This document shows, piece after piece, positions 53,568-63,999 of a stretch of DNA of 64,000 nucleotides. The position numbers and the translations under genes were made by a program. The DNA is from Marinihelvus sp963695135 (lineage in GTDB: Bacteria > Pseudomonadota > Gammaproteobacteria > Xanthomonadales > SZUA-36). The first letter of the stretch is position 1. Each line of letters starts with the position of its first letter. The notes under the pieces are model-generated. The model had not been told where the DNA came from, made no database searches, and was given only the letters and a program-made list of their open reading frames with translations. Location: contig CAVOGA010000005.1 of NCBI GenBank assembly GCA_963695135.1, positions 62,001 through 126,000 on the forward strand. The letters run 5' to 3'.

Positions 53568-54224
53568 ATGGCAGCAACCGTCAACGAAACATTCAGCGCC
53601 AATGAAGGCGGCGGGCTGTTCCGGCTGCTGGCGGGGCTGGTCATCGGCCTGTTCGTCACCCTGTTCCTGTTCTGGTTCATGCAGTACATGATCGAAACCG
53701 CGGACCGCACCCTGGACGATGAAAACCGCGGTTCACTGGTGGACTTTGTGCGTGTTGAGCGTGATGAGCAGATTGAGCGCAAGGACCGCAAGCCGGAAAA
53801 GCCGCCGGAACCCGATCAGCCGCCGCCGCAGCCGCCTACCCCGCAGCTGGATAACCTCGACCCGACCGCTGAAAAAATCGCCATCCAGGCCGCACCGGTG
53901 CAGACCGATATCGACATGACCGGCGGCTTCAGCCTCGGCGTCGGTGAAGGCGACTACCTGCCCATCGTGAAGGTCGCACCCATCTACCCGCAGCGCGCCT
54001 CTTCGCGCGGCGTCGAGGGCCATTGCACCGTGCAGTACACCGTGACCCGGCAGGGCACCGTCCGGGACGTGACCGTGGTGGAAAGCGATTGCACCAGCAG
54101 CCTGTTTGAACGGGCTTCCGTGCAGGCGGCGCTGAAGTTCAAGTACAAACCGCGCGTGATTGACGGGCAGGCCGTGGAAGTTCCCGGCGTGCAGAACCGC
54201 TTCACGTTCAAATTAGAAGAATAG
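53568..54224 (+). CDS. tonB: TonB-like energy-transducing protein
   Basis: 218 residues: one helix (LAGLVIGLFVTLFLFWFMQYM), a Pro-rich linker (KPPEPDQPPPQPPTP) and the TonB C-terminal domain with VAPIYPQRASSRGVEGH and FERASVQAALKFKYKPRVIDG. Two Cys, in EGHCTVQ and ESDCTSS, sit on adjacent strands and could pair. It carries energy from ExbB/ExbD to outer-membrane receptors, none of which is in the window. Confidence 0.93.
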   Translation: MAATVNETFSANEGGGLFRLLAGLVIGLFVTLFLFWFMQYMIETADRTLDDENRGSLVDFVRVERDEQIERKDRKPEKPPEPDQPPPQPPTPQLDNLDPTAEKIAIQAAPVQTDIDMTGGFSLGVGEGDYLPIVKVAPIYPQRASSRGVEGHCTVQYTVTRQGTVRDVTVVESDCTSSLFERASVQAALKFKYKPRVIDGQAVEVPGVQNRFTFKLEE

Positions 54225-54228
54225 ACCC

Positions 54229-55593
54229 ATGGCCAAAACCACCCGCAAACAACGATTGCTGCGCACCGCCCTGAGCGTGGCGCTCAGCAGTGCACTCGGC
54301 CTGGCTGTCGCGCTGCCCGCGGCCGCCCAGGACGGCGAACGCGAAACCAAGCAGACCGTGGCCATGAGCCAGCAGGTCTACGAGGGCCTGACCGCCGCCC
54401 AGGAGCTGGTCGAGGCCAAGCAATATGCCGATGCCAAGGTGGCGATTGACGATCTGCTCTCGCGCGGTGACAAGCTGTCGCCCTACGAGACCGCACAGAT
54501 CTGGAACCTGACGGCCTACTCTTACTACCTGCAGGAAAACTACGAAGCGGCGATCCAGGCCTACGACCGGGTCATGGCCCAGCCGGAACTGCCGGAAGCG
54601 CTGATGCTCAGCACGCTGAAAACCAAGGCGCAGCTCCAGTTCACGGTCGAGGACTACCAGGGCGCCCTGGCCACCATCAACCAGTTGATGGACCAGGTCG
54701 CAGAGCCGTCTGCCGACGTTTACATGCTGCTCGGCCAGGCCTACTTCCAGATGGGCAACTACGACGCCGCGCTGGAGCCCATCAAGACCGCGGTCGACAT
54801 GTACCGCGACCAGGGCCGCGAGCCCAAGGAAAACTGGCTGCTGCTGCTGCGCGTGATCTATTACGAGAACAAGGACTACGAGAACATGATCGCGGTCCTC
54901 GAGGAGCTGATCCAGTACTACCCGAAAGACACCTACCTGCTGACCCTGGCCGGCGCCCATTCGGAACTCGAGGACACGCTCAAGCAGCTGGTGATCGTAG
55001 AAACGCTGTACGAGAAAGGCTATCTGCAGACCGACAGCCACATCGTCAACCTGGCCAACCTTTACCTGCTGCACGAAACGCCCTACAAGGCCGCAGTGCT
55101 GCTCGACAAGGAAATGGCTGCGGGTATCGTGCCGGAAACCGAACGCAATCTGCGCCTGCTTTCCCAGGCCTGGTACATGGCGCGCGAGGACGAGAAATCC
55201 ATCCCGCCGCTGGCCAAGGCCGCTGAGCTCACCGGCGACGGCGAGCTGTACGTGCGCCTGGCCCAGTCCTACCTGAATCTCGAGGAATGGGACCAGGCCG
55301 CCAGCGCGGTGCGCACCGGCCTGCAGGCCGGCGGCCTGAGCCGCGAGGACACCGCCAACATCATGCTCGGCATGGCCCTGTTCAACCAGGAAAAGTACGC
55401 GGAGGCCCGCACCGCCTTTGAGCGCGCCTCCCGTGACGAGCGCAGCCGCCGCGCAGCGCAGCAATGGATGAACTACGTGGACAGCGAGATCGCCCGCGCC
55501 GAGCTGATGGCCCAGGAACTGCCCGTGGATACCCAACCCTCGGAGATCGACCAGCTGCTGGAGCAAGCCGAGGCAGCGACCGGCGACGGCTGA
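54229..55593 (+). CDS. TPR-repeat protein of the TonB2-type operon
   Basis: 454 residues with a signal peptide (SVALSSALGLAVALPAAAQ) and about nine TPR-like repeats, for example ETAQIWNLTAYSYYLQENYEAAIQAYDRV, split over residues 85-115, and ADVYMLLGQAYFQMGNYDAAL near 160. It should be periplasmic. A TPR gene at the end of the DUF3450-ttpC-exbB-exbD-tonB order is known in marine gammaproteobacteria; the role is thought to be in complex assembly. It ends near a hairpin facing a convergent gene. Confidence 0.88.
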   Translation: MAKTTRKQRLLRTALSVALSSALGLAVALPAAAQDGERETKQTVAMSQQVYEGLTAAQELVEAKQYADAKVAIDDLLSRGDKLSPYETAQIWNLTAYSYYLQENYEAAIQAYDRVMAQPELPEALMLSTLKTKAQLQFTVEDYQGALATINQLMDQVAEPSADVYMLLGQAYFQMGNYDAALEPIKTAVDMYRDQGREPKENWLLLLRVIYYENKDYENMIAVLEELIQYYPKDTYLLTLAGAHSELEDTLKQLVIVETLYEKGYLQTDSHIVNLANLYLLHETPYKAAVLLDKEMAAGIVPETERNLRLLSQAWYMAREDEKSIPPLAKAAELTGDGELYVRLAQSYLNLEEWDQAASAVRTGLQAGGLSREDTANIMLGMALFNQEKYAEARTAFERASRDERSRRAAQQWMNYVDSEIARAELMAQELPVDTQPSEIDQLLEQAEAATGDG

Positions 55594-55629
55594 GCGGCTT
55601 CCACCAGGCGCTTTCCGCAGACTTCAAGG

Positions 55630-55646
55630 CCCGGCGCCCTGCCGGG
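55630..55646. terminator. Hairpin between convergent operons
   Basis: CCCGGC at 55630-55635 and GCCGGG at 55641-55646 form a 6-base stem with a GCCCT loop, directly before the stop of the reverse-strand gene. No T-run is present on either side; it could still be a weak bidirectional terminator. Confidence 0.35.
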
Positions 55647-57037
55647 TTAAGGAATAAGGGCCGCCGGCAGCGGCACCTCGGCCCATTCACCGCGTACTTT
55701 CCAGATCAAGGCCACGCGCAAAGCGCGCCCGTCCGGCGCCAGTTCAATGGGTTGCTCTTCATCGGCCAGCCCGGGTGGTAGCTGGTCAATCAGCGCGTCG
55801 GCTGTTGCGCCGGTGGCGGCAGACTGCTCGCGCATCCACGCCAGCACACCCAGCAGGCGCAGGCGGGCGCCGAAATCCCGCAGGCGGTCGGCGTAGTCTC
55901 CGTACGCATTGGCAGCGGCGAGTTCAACCGTGGCGCAGCCGCCCAGGTTGCCGAGGCAGGACCAGCGTAACAGCTGCCCCGGTCCGGGCTCAGGCGAGTC
56001 GAGGATCTGGCGGCCCGGCCGGTCGAGTCCGGCAGTAGGGTAGCCAGTTTCTCGGCGTAAGCTGCGGCCGTTGACTGCTCGTCAAAAATCGGCCCGGTCG
56101 CCATGTGATCCAGCCGGACTCAGCCAGTCATCCTGCTGTTTTGAGGGCTTATTCAAGTCTGCCCAACGCCTGCCGAACAAACCGGAATTCACCGCGCAGG
56201 GCATTGCAGAGGAGCAGTTCTTCGTCAGCCGGCAGGCGCCAGCGCCGCATCGCAGGCCTCTGGAAGGGGGCGGTCCACGGGCCATTCGCTCAGCATGTCA
56301 GCCAGCAGTCGCGCGTGGCCGCGGCCCGCGAACGTAATGCCCCTAATCGTGCCGACGAGCATATCGGTGTTGATTGCCAGCCGTCGCCAGGTCGCCAGAT
56401 CACGACAGGTCTCCGCAACGGCATATTCCTCCTCACCCTGCACGAAGGCCAGCGCATGCGCCGTCATCGGCAGCAGTGAAAAATAGGGCAGCGGGGCATA
56501 GCCATTCGGCATCGCATTGCGCAGGACCTCTGTATCTCTCAGCCTCCGGGCGCGCTCCAACAATTGCGTCTGGCGCGCCAGGGCCTCTGCCGTGTCTTCC
56601 GGCGCTGCGCGCACCTTTGCAAGGCAGGACATGTCGTCACTGGGCATTGCAGAATAAGGCCCGATCCTGATCCGACGGTGACAGGGACGGGTAGGCCTCG
56701 CGCCGCCACTCGAACAGGTCCCACGTGTGCTGGCCCGAATCCCTGGCGGCCCTCAGGGTGTCTGCATCCCAGACGACCGGCCCGTCGGCGGCAGTGGCGA
56801 TGTCGGCATCAACCACGGTCCCGATCTCATTGGCCGGCACGTCCCGCTCCAGGGTGTACAGCAGGCCGTAGGCGTCGGGGCCATCCGGCAATCCGTCCTG
56901 CTCCATCAGGGCCAGGGCCTCGCGCTGCGCCGCCGTCGGCGTGGTCAGCCGCGACAGCACACCCAGCAAGACGATGATCAGGAGCGGCCGACGATGGCCA
57001 GCAGCCCTTTGCGCAGTATGCGTTTGGTCCGACTCAC
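55647..57037 (-). CDS. Uncharacterised membrane-anchored protein downstream of glgX (several apparent frameshifts)
   Basis: I read one gene of about 460 residues from GTG 57037 (in the glgX stop, GTGA) to TAA 55647. The N-terminus is SRTKRILRKGLLAIVG plus a helix LLIIVLLGVLSRLTT. The body holds REALALMEQDGLPDGPDAYGLLYTLERDVP (as parts), WDLFEWRREAYPSLS, DDMSCLAKVRA, EVLRNAMPNGYAPLPYFSLL, LVGTIRGITFAGRGHARLL, EEQLLLC-like LLLCNALRGEFRFVRQALG, LRWSCLGNLGGC and LRLLGVLAWMREQS, the last running to the stop. The frame changes near 57000, 56640, 56220, 56130 and 56010. The codon pattern is consistent across the pieces, so one gene with consensus errors is preferred to several small genes. No family is recognised. 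Confidence 0.6.
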
Positions 57038-59123
57038 CAGTGCTGTCCCCCTTGTCCTTCGTCCACCATTAATTCCACAACCAACAGCCCGACACTCCAG
57101 GCCGCTACCCGGGTTGCGACACCGGCCGGGCCCTCGTGACCATCGGCGGAACTCCAGGCCATCGTCCAGGCCAGTGGCCGGCCGTGAGCCTGCGGCAGGT
57201 GAAACTCCACCTCGTGGTCATGGCCGTTGATATAGACGGCCACCAATTCATCGTGAGTTGTGCCGTGCGGGTCTGAGAGGACCTGCAAAGCGGCCCGTCG
57301 CTGTCCCCAGTCGTTGCCGCTCAGCAGGTCGCCTTCCGGCGCGTACCAGCGGATCAGGGGCGCTGCATCACCGCCGGGATACCCGCCCTGTTCTTTGCCG
57401 GAGCCTGCTCCGGCAAGGTTGCCATGCAACAGGCCGTGCGCTGAACGCAGCGCAAGCAGCCGGCGGACCGAGGCAAGAAACGCCTCGTCCTCGCCCCGCA
57501 ATGACCAGTCCAGCCAGGCCAGCTCATTGTCCTGCGCGTAGGCGTTGTTGTTGCCCTGCTGGCTGTGGCCGAGCTCGTCACCCGCCAGGAGCATGGGAAC
57601 CCCCTGGGAGAGCAGCAGGGTCCCGACCAGGTTCAGCCGGTGGCGGCGCCGCCGGGCCAGTACCACCCGGTTGTCCGTGGGGCCCTCGATGCCGTGGTTC
57701 TCCGAGTAATTGTGCCGGTGACCGTCCCGGTTCTCCTCGCCGTTTGCCCGGTTGTGGCGCCGCTGGAAACTGACCAGGTCAGTGAGGGTAAAACCGTCGT
57801 GTGCTGTGACGAAATTAACGCTGTTGGCGGCGCCCCGCCCGGGTGGCCTGAACAGGTCCGGCGAGCCGTCCACGGACAGCGCAAGCTCGTCCAGGGGCAG
57901 GTGATCCCCGCGCCAGAAGCGTCTTAGCGAGTCCCGGTAACGGTCGTTCCATTCCGACCACCGCTCCGGAAAGTTGCCCAGCTGGTAGCCGCCCGGTCCC
58001 GGATCCCAGGGTTCCGCCACGAGTCGCACGCTCCGCCAGTTCGGCAGTATTGCCAATCGCCCGCAGCAGGGGGTGATCAGGGTCAAATCCGTGGGCGTGG
58101 CGCCCGAGCACCGGCGCCAGGTCAAAGCGGAAGCCATCGACGCCCATGACCCGGTGCCAGTAAACCAGGCTATCCAGGACCAGGGCCCGGGCCCGGGGAT
58201 GATCCGCGTTGAGCGTATTGCCGGTGCCCGTGTCGTTGATATGAACCGCCGGGTCATCCGGCTCCACCCGGTACCAGGCCAGGTTATCCAGTCCCCGGAA
58301 ACACAGGGTGGGACCCAGCGCGTCCCCTTCCCCCGTATGGTTATAGGCCACGTCCAGCAGCACGCTCAGACCGGCCTCGTGGAGACTTGCCACCATGGCC
58401 CGGAACTCCTGCACCGGGTCCGGACCGGCCAGGCGCTGATCGGGGGCGAAAAAGCCGATGCTGTTGTAGCCCCAGTAATTGCGCAGACCCTGCCGGGCAA
58501 GATGCTGTTCGTCGATCCAGTGATGCACGGGCTGGAGCTCGATCGTGTTGACCCCCAGCGCCTTCAGATAGGCAATGATTTCGCCATTTCGCAAACCAGC
58601 GAATCGCCCGCGCTCGGCCGCAGGAATGTCCGGGCAGCGCATGGTAAAGCCGCGCACGTTGGTCTCGTAGATGATCGAATCAGACCAGCGGTGCAATGAG
58701 GAGCGCTCCAGCGGCGGGGGATCGGCGCACACCATGCTGCGCGGTACAAAGGGTGAACTGTCCAGCTCATTGAGTTGCCAGTCACCCTGCGTGGTGCTTC
58801 GGATATAGTCAAAAACCGCGTCATCCCAATGAAATTCACCGGTGATCTGCCGGGCATAGGGGTCGAGCAGGAGCTTGGCCGGGTTGGCCCGCAAGCCCCG
58901 GTCCGGCGACCATTCCCCGTGGACGCGGTAGCCGTAGCGCTGGCCGGCGCCGATGCCGGGGCAGTAAAGCGCCCAGTCACCCTCCCCCTCGGGGGTCATG
59001 TCCAGGCGCGCGGTTTCAGATACCGGCCGCGTCGAACAGGCACAGTTCGACCCGCTCTGCGCAGGAGGAGAACACCCGGAAGCGGGTGCCCTCCCCGTCC
59101 GGCACGGCGCCCTGGCGCCGCAT
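57034..59123 (-). CDS. glgX: Glycogen debranching enzyme GlgX type (two apparent frameshifts)
   Basis: It runs from ATG 59123, 5 bases after the glgP stop, to TGA 57034-57036. About 696 residues, within the family range. The N-terminal carbohydrate-binding part (GTRFRVFSSCAERVELCLFD) changes frame near 59020. GH13 regions: VLLDVAYNHTGEG (region I), GVDGFRFDLAPVLG with the nucleophile Asp (II), then after a frame change near 58040 AEPWDPGPGGYQLGNFP with the acid/base Glu (III), and FVTAHDGFTLTDLV (IV). It removes branch stubs left by phosphorylase. GlgX follows glgP in many operons. Confidence 0.88.
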
Positions 59124-59128
59124 CTGTC

Positions 59129-61672
59129 TCAGGAGATCGTTACCGGCTCCAGCCGCCATATGTCCTCGTTGTATTCACGCATGGTCCGGTCAGTTGAAAA
59201 ACGACCTGAGGCGGCGCAGTTAAGGATGCTCATGGTGGTCCAGCGCGGCTCGTCGAGAAACGCTGCAGCCGCACGCGCCTGCGCATCGACAAAACCGCGG
59301 AAGTCCGCGGCGGTCATCCACAGGTCGCCGGGCTGCTGGAAGGAGGCCATGACCGAATCGAGGACCCCGGGCTCCATGCGGTTGAAATGACCGCTCTCCA
59401 GCAATGCCACCACCCGCTGGAAATCCTCATCCGCCGCAATGATCGCCGCCGGGTCATAGTCCGGCCTGAGCTCGGCAATTTCGTCCACGGTCAGGCCAAA
59501 CAGGAAGAAATTCTCATCGCCGACCGCCTCGCGGATTTCCACGTTGGCGCCGTCCAGCGTGCCGATGGTGACAGCGCCGTTCATCATGAACTTCATATTG
59601 CCGGTACCGGAGGCCTCCTTGCCCGCCGTGGAAATCTGCTCGGACAGATCCGTGGCGGTGCAGATGGTCTCCATGGCGGTGACGTTGTAATCGGGAATAA
59701 ATACCATCTGCAGCTTGCCGCGCATGGCCGGATCCTGGTTGATCACCCGCGCGACGTTATTGATCAGCTTGATGATGTCCTTGGCCATCGCGTAGCCGGG
59801 CGCGGCCTTGCCGCCAATGATGATGGCGCGCGGCACCAGGCCCGCATCATCGCCGCGACGGATGCGGTCATAGAGGTGCACGGCGTGCAGGACATTCAGC
59901 AGCTGGCGCTTGTACTCGTGGATGCGTTTGACCTGCACATCAAACAGCAGGGACGTGTCCAGCGACATGCCGGTCCGCTCGCTGCACCAGTTCGGCGCCA
60001 GCCGCTCCTTGTTGAGCTGCCGCACCTCGCGCCAGCGCTGGCGGAACGCCGGCTCGTCAACGTGCTCGCGCAGGCCCGCCAGCTGGTCCAGGTCGGTGAC
60101 CCAAGCCGTCGCCGATCGTATCGCGTGATCAGAGTCGCCAGGTCCGGGTTACAGGCCGCCAGCCAGCGGCGCTGGGTCACCCCGTTGGTCTTGTTGTTGA
60201 AGCTGCTCCGGCCACAGCTCGGCAAAATCCCGGAACAGGCCCTCCACGAGCAGGCGCGAATGCAAGCGCCGCCACGCCGTTGACCGAGTAGCTGCCGACA
60301 ATGGCCAGGTAGGCCATACGCACGCGCCGCTGCTCGCCCTCGGCGATCAGGGACATGCGCGCCAGGCGCCCGTTATCGCCGGGCCAGCGGATGCTGACCT
60401 CGTTCGAGAAAGCGCGCGTTGATCTCGTAGATGATCTCCAGCAGGCGCGGCAGGAAGCTGTTCGAACAGGGCAACCGGCCAGGTCTCCAGCGCCTCCGGC
60501 AGCAGCGTGTGGTTGGTGTAGGCCATGGTGCTGCTGGTGATCTCCCAGGCTTCATCCCAGCCCAGGCGCATGCTCATCCATCAGCAGCCGCATCAGCTCC
60601 GGCACGGCGATTGCCGGGTGCGTGTCGTTGAGCTGAAAACAATTGGCTGCGGCAAATCCGGACAGGTCTTTGCCGTTCTGCTTGACCCACTGCGGCCAGC
60701 ACGTCCTGCAGGCTGGCGGAGGCAAGAAAATACTGCTGGCGCAGGCGCAACTCGTGGCCACTCTCGGTGGCGGTGTTGGGGTACAGCACCATGGAAATGT
60801 TTTCCGCCTCGTTCTTGCTCTCTACCGCCTCGTGAGTAGCTGCCGGCGTTGAAGTCCTCCAGGCTGAACTCGTCGGTGGCCTCGGCGGACCAGAGTCGCA
60901 GGGTGTTCACGACGCCGTTGCGATAACCGGGAATCGGCACATCGTAGGGAATCGCCAGCACGTCCTGGGTATCCACCCAGCGGTGCCGCACGGCGCCATT
61001 CTCATCTGTCAAAGCGCACCGTGCGACCGCCAAAAGTGAATCCGTGCGGGCCAGTTCCACGCGTTCAATTTCCCAGGGAAAACCATCGCGCAGCCAGGGG
61101 TCAGGGTCTTCCAGCTGGAAACCATCGACAATCCGCTGGCGGAACATGCCGTACTGGTAGCGCAGGCCGTAACCCACCACGGGCAGACCCAGGGTCGCAC
61201 AGCTGTCGAGAAAGCACGCAGCCAGCCGGCCGAGGCCGCCGTTGCCCAGCCCGGCATCATGCTCGGCATCCTCGACCTGGCCGAGCTCAACGCCCAGCGC
61301 CGCCAGCGCCTGCTCGGAGGCCTCCTCACTGCCGAGGCTGTACAGGGCATTATTCAGCAGGCGGCCCATGAGAAACTCCATGGACAGGTAGTAGGCGCGC
61401 CGTGAGCCGGCGCGCTCCAGCTCAATATTGGTGTCGTTCCAGCGCTCCATGAGCCGGTCACGGATGGCGTACACCAGGGCCTGGTAGAGAAACGGCGTAT
61501 CGGTTCGCAGGGTGCGCCGGCCCAGCATGCGCGTGTAGTAGTGCGACAGGTCGCCAAGTATCGAGTCTGCATCCATACCCAGCCGGGTTTTCTGCAGGAA
61601 CTCCAGACTGCCTTCGCCATCGCGCCTCGGATCGTCTTCATTCAGAACGTTCACGTACTTGGTCTCCTTCAT
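59129..61672 (-). CDS. glgP: Glycogen/maltodextrin phosphorylase (multiple apparent frameshifts)
   Basis: ATG 61672 lies directly after the glgB stop. The first 270 residues are clean: LSMEFLMGRLLNNAL, GLGNGGLGRLAACFLDS and YGMFRQRIVDGFQLEDPDPWL. Frames then change several times between about 61020 and 60030. The last 300 residues are clean again, with the PLP and substrate loops GGKAAPGYAMAKDIIKLINN, FIPDYNVT, EASGTGNMKFMMNGAVTIGT and DGANVEIREAVG. Total length of about 848 codons is normal for a phosphorylase. It releases glucose-1-phosphate from glycogen. The middle 1 kb is the most error-dense part of the window. Confidence 0.87.
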
Positions 61673-63901
61673 CTACCCTGCCCCCTGCACCGGCTTGAGC
61701 CAGATCGTGGCGAGCGGCGGCAAGGTCAGTTCAATCGATTCGATGCGCCCGTTGGCCGGGAATGGCCTCCACGACCAGCTCCCTGTGTTGCGCCAGCGTC
61801 CGCGCCACCGAACATCGCTTCGTCCGTATCCAGCACCACCCGGTAACGCTCCGCCCCCGGTACACCCATGCGGAAATCCGTGCCGGACCACGGGCGTGAA
61901 GTTGCTCACACACACCAGGCATGTGCTCGCCGGTGGCGGAATGCCGCACCCAGGAAAACACGGAGCTGTCCCGGTCTGCCGGGTCGATCCACTCAAAACC
62001 GTCCGGGGTAAAGTCTTGCTGGTACAGCGCCGGTTCGGCCCGGTAGAGACGGTTGAGTGTTTTCACCAGCCGCTGCACCCCCTGGTGCCGGGCGTCCCTG
62101 AGCAGATGCCAGTCCAGGTGACTGGTCATGGTTCCACTCGCGCTCCTGGGCGATCTCGGCGCCCATGAACAGCAGTTTCTTGCCGGGGTGGGCAAACATG
62201 AAGCCATAGTAAGCGCGCAGGTTGGCAAAGCGTTGCCAGTCATCGCCGGGCATGCGCCCCAGCAGGGATCGCTTGCCGTGCACGACCTCGTCATGGGACA
62301 GGGGCAGGATAAAGTTCTCGCTGAAGGCGTAGACCAGGCCGAAGGTCATCTTGTCATGGTGGTGCTTGCGGTGCACCGGCGTCTCGCTCATATAGGCCAG
62401 CGTGTCGTTCATCCAGCCCATGTTCCACTTGTAGGTAAAGCCCAGGCCGCCCGCGCTCGGTGGGGCGGGAAACGCCGGGCCAGGCGGTCGACTCCTCGGC
62501 ATGGCTTGTTGCACCCTCCCGGTGCACGACCACGTTAAGTCGCTGCAAAAAGGACACCGCCTCGAGATTCTCGTTGCCGCCCTGATCATTGGGCAGCCAT
62601 TCCCCTCGGTTCACGCGAGTAATCCAGGTACAGCATCGAGGCCACCGCATCGACGCGCAGTGCATCGACATGAAACTCGCGCAGCCAGCACAGCGCGCTG
62701 CCGATCAGGTAGTTAACCACCTCGCGGCGACCATAGTTGAAAATCAGCGTGCCCCAGTCGCGGTGCTCGCCCCTGCGCGGGTCCTCGTGCTCATAAAGGG
62801 CCGTGCCGTCAAACCGGCGCAGCCCATGCTCGTCCTTCGGAAAATGCGCCGGCACCCAGTCGGCGATGACGCCGATACCGGCCCGGTGAAGGTGATCGAC
62901 GAAGTAGCGGAAATCATCCGGCGTGCCAAAGCGCTGGGTGGGGGAAAACAGTCCGATCGGCTGGTAGCCCCAGCTGCCGTCGAAAGGATGCTCGGTGACC
63001 GGCATCAGCTCCACGTGGGTAAAGCCCATTTCGCTGCACATACGTTCGACCAGCTCACGGGCCAGGGTGCCGGTAACTCCAGCAGGCCGTTGTCCTTGCC
63101 GCGGCGCCAGGAGCCCAGGTGCACCTCGTAGATGCTCAGCGGCTGATCCAGCGCGGGAACCGGGTCCGGCGCGTGCCTGCCAGTCTTCATCCCGCCAGCG
63201 GTAGCGGCTGCGGTAGACGATGGAGGCGTTGCCCGGGGGCGCCTCCTGGTACTGGCCGACCGGGTCCGATCTTCAGCGGCAGCAGATCGCCGGCCGCATC
63301 CAGCAGCTCAAACTTGTACTGCGCACCCTCACCGACGCCGGGGATGAAGATTTCCCAGATCCCGTTGCCCGGATGCAGGCGCATCACGTGCCGGCGCCCG
63401 TCCCAGCTGGTTGAAGTCACCAATGACACTGACGCGGCTCGCATTGGGCGCCCACACGGCAAAAACCGTGCCGCGCACGCCCTGGTGGCGGGTCACGTGG
63501 GCGCCGAGCTTGCGGTACAGGTCCGCGTGCTCGCCGACGCCCAGCAGGTACAGGTCCAGGTCGCCCAGGGTGGTGGGGAAACGGTAAGGGTCGTGGGCTT
63601 CCCAACGGGCCCCGTCAAAACCGGTCATGCGCAGCCGGTAACTGCGCAGGCGCGGAGGCAAGGGAGCGGCAAACAGCCCGCCTGCGTGAACCCGCTGCAG
63701 CGAGGCCCGCTCCTTGCCGGACGCGTCCAGCAGGGTCACCGCAGCGGCCGCGGGTTCAAAAACACGCACCACCCGGCGTCCCTGCTCACGGTGCACGCCG
63801 AGCACGCTGAAGGGGTTGTTGTGGGTACCGGCAACGATGGCCTGGTAAGCATCCTGCAAGCCGGACCGCGGCGTGCCCGTGCCCGGGGTCCCGTAACTCA
63901 T
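61673..63901 (-). CDS. glgB: 1,4-alpha-glucan branching enzyme (multiple apparent frameshifts)
   Basis: ATG 63901 overlaps the upstream glycosyltransferase stop (ATGA) and the gene ends at TAG 61673. About 743 codons fit the family. Blocks in order: HNNPFSVLGVHREQGRR and DPYRFPTTLGDLDLYL (N-terminal CBM48-like region), FAVWAPNASRVSVIGDFN, GFTHVELMPVTEHPFDGSWG, GIGVIADWVPAHFPKDEHGL, FHVDALRVDAVASMLYLDYSR with the nucleophile Asp, HAEESTAWPGV with the catalytic Glu, and LPLSHDEVVHGKRSLLGRMPG. At least eight frame changes separate them. All catalytic regions are present, so this is an intact gene with poor consensus. Confidence 0.87.
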
Positions 63902-63999
63902 GGCATGTACAGCTCGTCGACGGTGCGCCGCGCGGCGAGTTCCCAGGTAAACCGTTGCGCAGCCGCCGCCTGACGCATGCCGGACCAGCCTTCCGGATC
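63898..63999 (-). CDS. C-terminal end of a glycogen-synthase-like glycosyltransferase (partial)
   Basis: The last 33 codons of a gene entering from beyond the window, ending DPEGWSGMRQAAAAQRFTWE, then LAARRTVDELYMP and TGA at 63898-63900, which overlaps the glgB ATG. The RFTWE-xxA...Y pattern is the C-terminal end of GT4/GT5 glycosyltransferases. Position upstream of glgB makes glycogen synthase (GlgA) or a related alpha-glucan synthase likely, but too little is visible for a firm symbol. Confidence 0.5.
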   Translation of the reverse strand, partial: DPEGWSGMRQAAAAQRFTWELAARRTVDELYMP

